Virus record (IMG/VR): IMGVR_UViG_3300009509_000084
Location: 1 to 28,401 of that record
DNA: 28,401 nt
Strand: one strand, 5' to 3'
From: a virus
Part shown: one piece after another, positions 1-5,145 of the stretch
How the letters are laid out: the number at the start of each line of letters is the position of its first letter
How positions within the stretch are numbered: the first letter of the stretch is position 1
The notes under the pieces: generated by a model
Databases searched by the model: none
Told to the model about the DNA's origin: nothing
What the model saw: only the letters and a program-made list of their open reading frames with translations
Made by a program: the position numbers and the translations under genes

Positions 1-147
1 TTGCATCACCATAAATTCCTGATACCCTACCAGAAATTCCTGTTGCATCACCATAAATTCCTGATACATCACCAGAAATTCCTGTTACATCACCATAAAT
101 TCCTGATACATCACCAGAAATTCCTGTTACATTACCATAGATCTCCT
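1..147 (-). repeat. Tandem 21-bp coding repeats (42-bp alternating pairs)
   Basis: Six clear 21-bp units start at 1, 22, 43, 64, 85 and 106, plus a degenerate one at 127. Odd and even units differ at fixed positions, so the real period is 42 bp. The pairs at 43-84 and 85-126 differ by a single base. The pair at 1-42 has several changes. The array continues past the left edge. There are no spacers, so it is not a CRISPR array. Confidence 0.9.
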
Positions 148-238
148 CATGTACCCCTCCTATACGCTTCCAATCTCGGAAGTAGTAACATGCATTCCCA
201 TCCATTCTCTTCTTTGTCCTCCTTAGACTCTTTTTCAT
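1..238 (-). CDS. Heptapeptide-repeat protein, 3' end outside window
   Basis: The frame is open from an ATG at 236-238 to the left edge of the window, so the protein is truncated at its C-terminus. A strong ribosome binding site (TAGGAG, four bases before the ATG) fixes the start. The first residues are basic (MKKSLRRTKKRMDG), followed by a short aromatic stretch (ACYYFRDWKR). From about residue 36 the protein consists of seven-residue units alternating GDVTGIS and GDVSGIY, with six clear units visible and no sign of ending. Gly-Asp-Val-x-Gly-Ile repeats of this kind suggest a solenoid or beta-helix. I recall similar repeats in uncharacterised metagenomic phage proteins but know no function. 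It is the last gene visible in the direction of transcription and follows the 62-aa membrane peptide. The plus-strand frame over the same bases is His/Gln/Phe-rich and is a shadow. Confidence 0.75.
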   Translation of the reverse strand, partial: MKKSLRRTKKRMDGNACYYFRDWKRIGGVHEEIYGNVTGISGDVSGIYGDVTGISGDVSGIYGDATGISGRVSGIYGDA

Positions 239-240
239 TT

Positions 241-300
241 AACTCCTATCTAAACTTAGCTAATCCATAGCAACACATGCATATATACATTGTAATACCT
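241..300 (-). repeat. 60-bp imperfect direct repeat, copy 1
   Basis: This stretch matches 454-513 at 50 of 60 positions by my count, and all ten differences are transitions. Read on the minus strand it holds the C-terminal codons of the 62-aa peptide (VLQCIYACVAMD, stop), then a leader that ends in the ribosome binding site of the heptapeptide-repeat gene. Confidence 0.8.
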
Positions 301-448
301 CATTAAACTTTATACCTCCACAAATTACTGCCGTAGTAAGATAAAGGATAGCTACTATTCCAGCAGTCACCATCCACTGCTTATCTTCCTTAATAGTAAT
401 AACAATTTCGCTTACCTTCTCTGCAAGATTATTTATAAAACCTTTCAT
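260..448 (-). CDS. Small membrane peptide (62 aa)
   Basis: The peptide has a short amphipathic N-terminus (MKGFINNLAEKVSEIVITIK), a single predicted membrane helix at about residues 26-44 (VTAGIVAILYLTTAVICGG), and a Cys-containing tail ending VLQCIYACVAMD. A strong ribosome binding site (AGGAG about eight bases upstream) supports the start. It lies between the HNH region and the repeat protein. Its 3' end and the spacer after it are duplicated at 454-513. It could be a lysis accessory or a superinfection-exclusion peptide, but nothing in the sequence decides this. Confidence 0.6.
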   Translation of the reverse strand: MKGFINNLAEKVSEIVITIKEDKQWMVTAGIVAILYLTTAVICGGIKFNEVLQCIYACVAMD

Positions 449-453
449 ATTTT

Positions 454-513
454 GACTCCTATCTAAACTTAACTAATCTATAGTAGCACATGTATATACA
501 TACTGCAATACCT
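454..513 (-). repeat. 60-bp imperfect direct repeat, copy 2
   Basis: This is the mate of 241-300. In the matching minus frame it encodes KVLQYVYTCATID and a stop at 473-475, a clear paralogue of the C-terminus of the 62-aa peptide, but the frame is closed at 527-529. It therefore looks like the tail end of a lost paralogue, followed by a leader that now supplies the ribosome binding site of the 62-aa gene. Confidence 0.75.
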
Positions 514-675
514 TTATAGAATATATTTAACCCTCCCATTTGCCTTTAGCCGTATGAGTTTTCCGTACTTTTGCTGTAATTCTTCCAACAACATCTCTAA
601 TAAAACCGCATCAAATTTTTTGATCTCAAGAGACTTTTCCCATAAGCCAACGCGTAAAAAAAGCACCTCCCTCAT
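514..675 (-). CDS. Short ORF, or frameshifted C-terminus of the HNH protein
   Basis: An open frame overlaps the end of the HNH gene in the +1 frame. A possible independent start is the ATG at 673-675 (MREVLFLRVGLWEKSLEIKK). Everything after about residue 12 reads like a natural helical tail (KKFDAVLLEMLLEELQQKYG) ending GRVKYIL. HNH proteins of phages often continue past the histidine-rich part with such a helix, so this may be the displaced end of the upstream gene rather than a gene of its own. No good ribosome binding site precedes the ATG. Confidence 0.4.
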   Translation of the reverse strand: MREVLFLRVGLWEKSLEIKKFDAVLLEMLLEELQQKYGKLIRLKANGRVKYIL

Positions 676-916
676 GAGCAGATTCCTTTCCCCATAAATG
701 ATGTCTAATACAAAGATAAACACCATTTTCGGTGTCCCATTTAAGGATTTTCACCTTGCGAGTGATAATATGATGACAATCTAGCTTAACTCCTGTAGTT
801 TGACATACCTCACACTTGCTATCTGCACGCTCAAGAATATACATTCTCCAAAGCTTATTAAGTTCTCGTTCGAGTTTCTTCTTGATCTTTTTCTCTGACT
901 TTCTGCTCTTCTTCAT
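626..916 (-). CDS. HNH endonuclease-like zinc protein
   Basis: This 96-aa protein has a Lys/Arg-rich helix at residues 1-30, then CEVC (C35, C38), a paired His (H48, H49 in CHHII), Asn64 in the NGVYLC context, and C69 with H72-H73. That is the order of an HNH/recombination-endonuclease fold: two zinc-binding Cys, the catalytic HH, the N, and a second metal knuckle. The downstream SAHEGGAFFTRW matches the usual SAH-x-FxxW stretch of phage HNH proteins. In phages such enzymes nick or cut DNA, sometimes to help packaging. The stop at 626-628 comes early for the family, and the +1 frame carries a plausible continuation (see 514-675). Confidence 0.7.
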   Translation of the reverse strand: MKKSRKSEKKIKKKLERELNKLWRMYILERADSKCEVCQTTGVKLDCHHIITRKVKILKWDTENGVYLCIRHHLWGKESAHEGGAFFTRWLMGKVS

Positions 917-1049
917 ATATGTCCTTTAATCTACATAATAATTTTGAGAATATACGCTCAAATGCTCGCCATGCATGATGACGGCGATCAATATCAGTAT
1001 CTGTGAGATGCTCAATCTGTTGTTTTGTGAGATTGATTTCGATTTTCAT
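858..1049 (-). CDS. Hypothetical charged protein (63 aa)
   Basis: The protein is helical and strongly charged. It begins MKIEINLTKQQIEHLTD and ends in a Glu/Lys/Arg-rich tail. It overlaps the end of the HTH gene by 38 bp and the start of the HNH gene by 59 bp, which is more than most overlaps in this window. An AAGG stretch directly before the ATG is too close to be a normal ribosome binding site. The composition looks natural, so translation is plausible, but the start is uncertain and no family is recognised. Confidence 0.4.
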   Translation of the reverse strand: MKIEINLTKQQIEHLTDTDIDRRHHAWRAFERIFSKLLCRLKDIYEEEQKVREKDQEETRTRT

Positions 1050-1239
1050 CCTTTTTGCGAAGGTCTTTCATAGTATAACCATATCGACATGGTAAACACC
1101 GAACAGTAGAAGCTGTCAGATGATACTTTTCTGCGAGTTCCTCAGCAGATTTCCCTTCACGAAACGCTTGTAGAATTTCCATATTTCTCTCCTCAATTGC
1201 AGGACTTCGAGTATAGGGCTTTGGTTCGGAGAATTTCAT
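1012..1239 (-). CDS. Small helix-turn-helix protein
   Basis: I chose the ATG at 1237-1239 (MKFSEPKPYTRSP), giving 75 aa. The frame stays open upstream to 1320, but that stretch is AT-rich and translates to implausible Ile/Leu/Tyr-rich sequence. Residues 17-60 form a probable HTH: ERNMEILQAFREGKSAEELA, then EKYHLTASTVR as turn plus recognition helix. The pattern recalls resolvase- or transposase-type DNA-binding helices or a small transcription factor. It is the first minus-strand gene after palindrome 1307-1337. A TATAAT box ends 16 bases before the ATG and there is no ribosome binding site, so the mRNA may be nearly leaderless. Confidence 0.6.
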   Translation of the reverse strand: MKFSEPKPYTRSPAIEERNMEILQAFREGKSAEELAEKYHLTASTVRCLPCRYGYTMKDLRKKDENRNQSHKTTD

Positions 1240-1255
1240 AATACATATCAAATAA

Positions 1256-1284
1256 ATTATATATGATATAACCCTACTAAATGT
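1256..1284 (-). promoter_or_regulatory. Possible promoter of the HTH gene
   Basis: A perfect minus-strand TATAAT lies at 1256-1261. At 17-bp spacing the -35 position (1279-1284) reads ACATTT, a poor match. The predicted start site is only about ten bases before the HTH ATG. The region is so AT-rich that chance is a real possibility. Confidence 0.3.
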
Positions 1285-1306
1285 TATTACAATAATCAAT
1301 ACATTT

Positions 1307-1337
1307 ATCATTTCCCGCAAATTATGCGGGAAATGAT
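1307..1337. repeat. Perfect 13-bp palindrome, left copy
   Basis: The arms at 1307-1319 and 1325-1337 are exact reverse complements (core TTCCCGCA / TGCGGGAA) around a five-base AATTA loop. On the plus strand the stem runs into TTTTCATTCTTT, resembling an intrinsic terminator. The sequence TTCCCGCxxAATTxxGCGGGAAATGAT recurs at 1961-1987. Confidence 0.85.
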
Positions 1338-1959
1338 TTTCATTCTTTGATGACAGTAGAATAAGAGGAGATGATACAAATTATTCTCCATTTATTCTTG
1401 CCTTTCAAAAGATGGAATAGTAGTTTGAAAGTGGATAACTTAAAAATTCATGAGAGACTTCACGCCAGTACCTGCGTCTCGTCTCTGTCGGAAACTCATA
1501 CGACATTAAATAAAGTAGAACGAGAATAGGTATACCGCAAACGCCAGTCCGAAAATGCAAAAGATGTAAATGGAATGAATTGTCAAATTGGGGAAGTAAT
1601 CGAGGAGAAGGAAGGATGCGGCAAAATGTGCGAGGGATCTCGTTTCCCGTTATGCGACCCTCCCTTCTTCCTAAGTATAGCGGAGTTTGGAATAGATAAC
1701 AAGGTATAGGTGAGCCAAGATACAAAATGGAACAACTCACCGATAATAACAATAAGAATCTCATCTTATTTTACCACTCACACCGAACCGAAATGCAAAA
1801 TCCTCCAAGGAAATACCAGAAGTGTAGGGAATCTTTAGAAAGAATAAAAGATAGACGGTTTGTTCAAGAAGAAGAGGTTGAAGTCGAAAAAGAAATGATT
1901 GTTCATGAAATATTGTCTCTTTAGTGGCGAAATTTTTTTTCGAATCTATTTCTGAAATA
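1338..1959 (+). other. 0.6-kb island with plus-strand purine bias; probable decayed coding DNA
   Basis: Between the two palindromes the plus strand becomes purine-rich, as the minus strand is elsewhere in the window, so any coding here should be on plus. One plus frame is open at 1371-1529 (52 aa) and continues after a TAG at 1527-1529 and another near 1710. The frame one base behind holds VRKCKRCKWNELSNWGSNRG followed by an Arg-rich stretch. This faintly resembles the CxxC...NG...G zinc ribbon of InsA-type transposases, but the second Cys pair falls in a different frame. This pattern of sense fragments scattered over frames suggests a degraded gene. A purine-rich/pyrimidine-rich pair at about 1608-1670 could also fold. 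No confident gene is seen. Confidence 0.4.
1727..1924 (+). CDS. Hypothetical plus-strand ORF (65 aa)
   Basis: This is the only plus-strand ORF in the window that I consider possibly real. It begins MEQLTDNNNKNLILFYHSHR and ends in an acidic, Glu/Val-rich tail (QEEEVEVEKEMIVHEILSL). It shares its frame with the CxxC fragment upstream, separated by a TAA near 1695, so it may be the surviving 3' part of one decayed gene. An AGGTGAG lies too far upstream for a good ribosome binding site. The second palindrome lies about 40 bp beyond the stop and could act as its terminator. Confidence 0.3.
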   Translation: MEQLTDNNNKNLILFYHSHRTEMQNPPRKYQKCRESLERIKDRRFVQEEEVEVEKEMIVHEILSL

Positions 1960-1960
1960 A

Positions 1961-1990
1961 TTCCCGCATAATTCGCGGGAAATGATCATT
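1961..1990. repeat. Palindrome, right copy
   Basis: Arms TTCCCGC (1961-1967) and GCGGGAA (1975-1981) pair around a seven-base loop containing AATT, and are followed by the small palindrome AATGATCATT (1981-1990). It matches the copy at 1307-1337 over most of its length. The stop codon of the 26-aa peptide (1986-1988) lies inside it. Confidence 0.75.
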
Positions 1991-2066
1991 TTCTCAGAAT
2001 GGAGCAAATAGGGTTACCCATAAAACCCCTGTGTATCAAGTACTTCCAGTTATTAAGAATTTCCAT
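1986..2066 (-). CDS. 26-aa leader-like peptide
   Basis: An ATG at 2064-2066 follows a strong GGAGG at six-base spacing and opens a frame beginning MEILNNWKYLIHRGF and ending SILRK. It starts about 30 bases after the intrinsic terminator at 2098-2124 and ends inside the palindrome at 1961-1990. A CCATT/AATGG hairpin (2077-2089) abuts its ribosome binding site. A short peptide running into a hairpin resembles an attenuator arrangement, but no downstream minus gene is adjacent, so the role is open. Confidence 0.4.
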   Translation of the reverse strand: MEILNNWKYLIHRGFMGNPICSILRK

Positions 2067-2097
2067 TTTCGTCCTCCATTGCAAATGGCTTATTAAT

Positions 2098-2124
2098 AAA
2101 AAAACCCTCTGTGCTCGCAGAGGG
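2098..2124 (-). terminator. Rho-independent terminator
   Basis: On the minus strand a perfect seven-base stem, CCCTCTG / CAGAGGG, encloses a six-base loop and is followed by seven T residues. It is the strongest terminator in the window and closes the long rightward-to-leftward transcript that includes the lysis genes and the small genes after them. Confidence 0.92.
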
Positions 2125-2155
2125 CTGTTAGCAAACATAAACAATCAAGACTCTA

Positions 2156-2281
2156 TCAAGGCATCCACAATAAAAATGGATCTTCAGCATTGTCCATTGC
2201 GATCCTTTTTATCTTCTTAGGATCACGAACCTTTTCATTGTTCATAAGCCTTTCTAGTACTTTTTTCGACATTTGATACAT
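2156..2281 (-). CDS. Hypothetical 41-aa protein before the terminator
   Basis: A near-consensus AAAGGAGG precedes two in-frame ATGs, at 2279-2281 (three-base spacing) and 2270-2272 (twelve-base spacing). The second start would give 38 aa beginning MSKKVLERLMNNEKVRD. The product is basic and helical, ending DPFLLWMP. It is the last gene before the terminator at 2098-2124. No family recognised. Confidence 0.6.
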   Translation of the reverse strand: MYQMSKKVLERLMNNEKVRDPKKIKRIAMDNAEDPFLLWMP

Positions 2282-2444
2282 ATACCTCCTTTCTTCGAAG
2301 CTCCGTTTGTTTCAGATCCCTTCCACTGTTAAATTTGATATAATTTAATCCCCATGGCACTACCCGAATTGGTTCCCTTGATTTCTTCTTCTGAAGTAGA
2401 TAGGTTTGATCAAGATAGATATCCCTTAATCTCTTACTATTCAT
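2235..2444 (-). CDS. Hypothetical basic protein (69 aa)
   Basis: The start at 2442-2444 (MNSKRLRDIYLDQTYLLQKK) is preferred to a TTG at 2504, which lacks a ribosome binding site. The protein is Lys/Arg/Tyr-rich with a central REPIRVVPWGLNYIKF. Its last 47 bp overlap the ribosome binding site and start of the 41-aa gene. No function can be suggested. It may be an AT-rich chance ORF. Confidence 0.4.
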   Translation of the reverse strand: MNSKRLRDIYLDQTYLLQKKKSREPIRVVPWGLNYIKFNSGRDLKQTELRRKEVYVSNVEKSTRKAYEQ

Positions 2445-2493
2445 GACAATATTCTTACATATACAAAAAGGTACACCAATTACGCAAGAATTG

Positions 2494-2664
2494 TCAAGCT
2501 GCAAGAATAAGTATTATCGTCATAGCAATTGAGAAGATGATAAGAAGTCCCATACAGAAACCAACAACAAACTGATCGTTACAACGTGTCTTTTGCCTCC
2601 ATGCCTTATATTTCTTATCCCAATAAACAGTCCAATGGTGTATGATAGTTCGAGCAGTAAAAAC
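2494..2664 (-). CDS. Membrane-peptide frame lacking a normal start
   Basis: The frame 2494-2664 is open for 56 codons. It reads like a real small protein: an aromatic and basic part (HHWTVYWDKKYKAWRQK), then a membrane helix (VVGFCMGLLIIFSIAMTIIL). There is no ATG, GTG or TTG until the internal ATG at 2551-2553, which would give only 19 aa. Either a rare codon (an in-frame ATA) is used, or the 5' end has been lost next to the holin hairpin. Its neighbourhood fits a lysis accessory peptide. Confidence 0.35.
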   Translation of the reverse strand, partial: VFTARTIIHHWTVYWDKKYKAWRQKTRCNDQFVVGFCMGLLIIFSIAMTIILILAA

Positions 2665-2684
2665 TTATTCCGATATAATCGGAA
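2659..2684 (-). terminator. Stem-loop after the holin gene
   Basis: TTCCGAT and ATCGGAA (2678-2684 and 2668-2674) form a seven-base stem with a three-base loop directly after the holin stop codon, followed by TAAG and five T residues. It resembles a weak intrinsic terminator. Confidence 0.5.
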
Positions 2685-2909
2685 CTATTTCTTTTCGGTA
2701 TTTGCTGTCTTAAAGTCTTTTAATCCCTCAACCCCAATAAAGGTAAGAATTGGAATTAAAACCGCCCAAAGATCATCCTGCGTTAGTCCCCAGTCCCACG
2801 CTGCATTTCCGAAAGCAACAACTGCTGCGATGAGTGCAAGCAAGAATTTTCTGCTCGTACATCGTACTATGAGATCCCTCAAGATTCCTCGAAAATCGAC
2901 CTTAACCAT
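2685..2909 (-). CDS. Holin
   Basis: This 74-aa protein has a basic N-terminus, a first membrane helix at about residues 22-38 (FLLALIAAVVAFGNAA), a short loop with WGLTQDD, a second helix at about 47-62 (LWAVLIPILTFIGVEG), and a charged tail (KDFKTANTEKK). Small size, two helices and a charged C-terminus, immediately after an endolysin, are typical of class II holins, which open the inner membrane at lysis. It overlaps the endolysin 3' end by 31 bp. The ribosome binding site is weak, so translation may be coupled to the endolysin. Confidence 0.75.
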   Translation of the reverse strand: MVKVDFRGILRDLIVRCTSRKFLLALIAAVVAFGNAAWDWGLTQDDLWAVLIPILTFIGVEGLKDFKTANTEKK

Positions 2910-3955
2910 TTAATTATCTTAAAAAATAAATTAGGATTAGAGGCATTTACCTCGGTATCTTCCCTATTAGACTTCAATTCCTCCCTACATTTCTGAAGTT
3001 TATCCTGTAAAGTCTTTGTACTCTTTGCAACTTCAGATTGTACCTTTGCAACAAAATCCTCATTCAATGCTTTAATCTTCTCATCTTTCTTTTTTATCTT
3101 CTCAAACCATTCTCCTTCTTTTATCTGGCTAAGTGCTTTACATCTTTCTTCACACTCTGCAAGTTCCTGTTTAAGCTTCTGAACTTCCCGCTGAGTATCC
3201 TTTAAATTCCTATTGAGTTCATCGAAATTCCTATTATCGAAATCTTTCTTTATATATGCCCAATCAACAGTATATAATCTTTTGCTTAGTCCGATCAACT
3301 TCCTATCACTGAAATCCCCATTCTTTGTATTTATGTTTGGCTCTGCTACAAGCCCATCAAAATCATCATATACAAAGCACTTACCGCTATGCTCAGCTGT
3401 TATATTTGTCATCCATAATTCATCATTTCTCTTTACAAGATCATAGTGTGGTTTCATGTTGAATAAAAGTAACAATTTAGCTCGATTGATTATTCGATTT
3501 ATATCTAACCCTCCAGGACATGGTTTATTAGCAAAATATTGATGAATTGATATACCCGCTCCATATGCATTTGCTTGTTCTTTTGTAAGCAGCTTACAAG
3601 GAATATTATATTTCTTACATAAGCTTGCCACAAGCCATGATGATGTACTATAAAGCTCATTTGTTCTTATACTATCATTAGAATTTCCATCATCTTGATG
3701 CTCACTTCCAATCGAACGTTTATTAATATCAAAATTCGATGCATGCCAAGCAGTATCCTCATCCTCTACATATTGCTCAATCGTCCCATCCTTCATAACT
3801 GCATAATGTGCACTTGCTTTTGTTGTTGGTCTATTAAACCAATTATATAGAGATGTTCCCTTTCCACCATACGTATGAAGCACGATTTGTACAATAGGAC
3901 GATTTTTTCTACCCCTCGTATAATTCCGACTTATAATCTTCTTATTGACCTTCAT
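2879..3955 (-). CDS. N-acetylmuramoyl-L-alanine amidase endolysin
   Basis: I start it at the ATG at 3953-3955, which overlaps the XhlA-like stop (ATGA), giving 358 aa. An upstream ATG would add 20 Cys/His-rich residues inside the previous gene. Residues 18-155 form an Amidase_2 domain. H27 (IVLHTYGG), H138 and C146 match the zinc ligands of T7 lysozyme, and Y51 (SAHYAV) and K144 (HQYFANKPCPGG) match its catalytic Tyr and Lys with the same 6- and 8-residue spacings from the second His. It would cut the bond between muramic acid and L-Ala. About residues 235-340 are a long coiled coil rich in Glu, Lys and Leu, and the tail (FFKIIKWLRSIFEES) is amphipathic. This replaces the usual SH3 or LysM binding domain. 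Confidence 0.9.
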   Translation of the reverse strand: MKVNKKIISRNYTRGRKNRPIVQIVLHTYGGKGTSLYNWFNRPTTKASAHYAVMKDGTIEQYVEDEDTAWHASNFDINKRSIGSEHQDDGNSNDSIRTNELYSTSSWLVASLCKKYNIPCKLLTKEQANAYGAGISIHQYFANKPCPGGLDINRIINRAKLLLLFNMKPHYDLVKRNDELWMTNITAEHSGKCFVYDDFDGLVAEPNINTKNGDFSDRKLIGLSKRLYTVDWAYIKKDFDNRNFDELNRNLKDTQREVQKLKQELAECEERCKALSQIKEGEWFEKIKKKDEKIKALNEDFVAKVQSEVAKSTKTLQDKLQKCREELKSNREDTEVNASNPNLFFKIIKWLRSIFEES

Positions 3956-4299
3956 AGGAACTTGTTTACAATAAACGTTATAATACTCACAATCGTCGTG
4001 ATGACAGCAGACCATTTTATCATCGTACGCTCCACACTATTAAGCCTCTTCGTATTGCTATCTATAATTGGGGTTAAATCTTTAAGCATTTTACTGTTAT
4101 CATGAACTTGCAATTTCCATTGTTCAAGTTCCTTAATCAAATTCCTAATTTCCCCTACATTTTGATCTATACTCGATATATACCTCTCGAATGAAGTAAA
4201 TTTCTCATCCATTCGAGTTTCCATTTTGATAAGACGTTCCGAGTATTCTTCGATTTTATTCTCTAACTTGTTGACTTTCATTTGTAATGATTTGGGCAT
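3952..4299 (-). CDS. XhlA-like coiled-coil membrane protein
   Basis: Residues 1-88 of this 115-aa protein form a coiled coil with Leu/Ile/Met heptads. A single C-terminal membrane helix follows at about 93-114 (MIKWSAVITTIVSIITFIV) with a short Lys-containing end. This is the architecture of haemolysin XhlA-type proteins, which sit next to holin and amidase genes in PBSX-like and other phages and take part in lysis at the membrane. The stop overlaps the endolysin start by four bases, indicating coupled translation. A purine-rich GGAGGAAGAAGAG run precedes the ATG. Confidence 0.75.
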   Translation of the reverse strand: MPKSLQMKVNKLENKIEEYSERLIKMETRMDEKFTSFERYISSIDQNVGEIRNLIKELEQWKLQVHDNSKMLKDLTPIIDSNTKRLNSVERTMIKWSAVITTIVSIITFIVNKFL

Positions 4300-4393
4300 T
4301 TTTCTCTTCTTCCTCCAACATCTACATTCTCCTTACAATACTCTTACATAGTCTTTACAATTCTGTCCATCTCTAGCTAGATTTATATAATCG

Positions 4394-5143
4394 TTATAGA
4401 AGTTCACATTCATACCAGGCAAGTATTAATGTTGCACGACCATCTTTTATCTCTCCACTTAATCTGACAGCATATATAAAATTTTGTTTGAGCACCCATT
4501 CATTATCAGACCTACTTACTCCTCCTCTCACCTTTCCAGCACCCAAAAGCTCTCTACATAGAATAGTTCCATCGTTTGTAATTGTTGGATTTAGTGTCGC
4601 CTTACCCGCTTCTGGAGTACTCTCAATAGTAAGAATTCCGCTTGTGTTTGCACTATTTCTGTTATGATTATATGCAATAACATCTGTCCCTGTATCAACT
4701 GTTATTGTAGGATCTTCAAGAATTTCAAAGGTAGCTTCAGCTGTATTATCTACAGTGAAGAATAAATGTATCCAATCTGTAGTATCTGGCGTTTGAAATG
4801 CAATAATCAAATTTTCACCTACACCAAAATCGGAGTCAACCGCACATATACTATAGAACTCGCCTTCGTGAATCTCATGATGTGCTTTTAAGATTACCTG
4901 CGTCCTGAAATCATCTGAATAATTAATCAAGCGAACAATTGCTGCTCTCAATTCCTCTACAGATGCTACTGACGGGGAAGTCACATCTTGATAATCTATT
5001 CTAATAATACGCCCAGAAGCTTCACTTACAAGCACTTCACTATTAACAACATGCACTCCAGTGCTAATTTTATTAAATGAGTTAACCACTCCATCCACCG
5101 TAATTTTGAGCGTTAACCCATCGTTTTCTATTGTAGTAGCCAT
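4394..5143 (-). CDS. Virion structural protein, fibre or decoration type (249 aa)
   Basis: The first third contains VASVEELRAAIVRLINYSDDFR. The second half has the order common to a widespread group of uncharacterised phage virion proteins: VDTGTDVIAYNHNRNSANT, a Gly-rich turn with SRSDNEWVLK, and an end reading RATLILAWYECELL. These are alternating beta strands with no signal or membrane segment. It follows the 263-aa protein with only two bases between them, so both are probably made together as outer parts of the particle. The exact position in the virion cannot be told from sequence. An AGGA about nine bases upstream serves as ribosome binding site. Confidence 0.65.
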   Translation of the reverse strand: MATTIENDGLTLKITVDGVVNSFNKISTGVHVVNSEVLVSEASGRIIRIDYQDVTSPSVASVEELRAAIVRLINYSDDFRTQVILKAHHEIHEGEFYSICAVDSDFGVGENLIIAFQTPDTTDWIHLFFTVDNTAEATFEILEDPTITVDTGTDVIAYNHNRNSANTSGILTIESTPEAGKATLNPTITNDGTILCRELLGAGKVRGGVSRSDNEWVLKQNFIYAVRLSGEIKDGRATLILAWYECELL

Positions 5144-5145
5144 AA

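Noticed and set aside
1-147. CRISPR-like look of the repeats
   Set aside because: The units follow each other with no spacers and keep a reading frame.
1-270. Plus-strand His/Gln/Phe-rich repeat ORF
   Set aside because: It is the antisense of the GDVxGIx repeat frame, which has a strong ribosome binding site and a natural composition.
632-641. GGGAAAA slippery heptamer in the HNH gene (-1 shift)
   Set aside because: The -1 frame ends after about a dozen unremarkable residues; the plausible continuation is in the +1 frame.
1405-1764. 119-codon minus-strand ORF
   Set aside because: Its Leu/Ser/Pro/Arg/Phe-rich product and the local purine bias fit the antisense of plus-strand coding, and no ribosome binding site precedes it.
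1371-1842. Readthrough of in-frame TAG codons (recoded amber)
   Set aside because: TAG ends terL and other closely packed genes in this window, so it is used as a normal stop.
2492-2497. TTGACA as a third promoter of the same class
   Set aside because: No TGnTATnnT lies at the right distance; the -10 position reads TACCTT.
4300-4393. Promoter in the gap upstream of the XhlA-like gene
   Set aside because: Only AT-rich sequence and a weak 20-base direct repeat (TTGTAA-RGA) are visible; no paired -35/-10 boxes.
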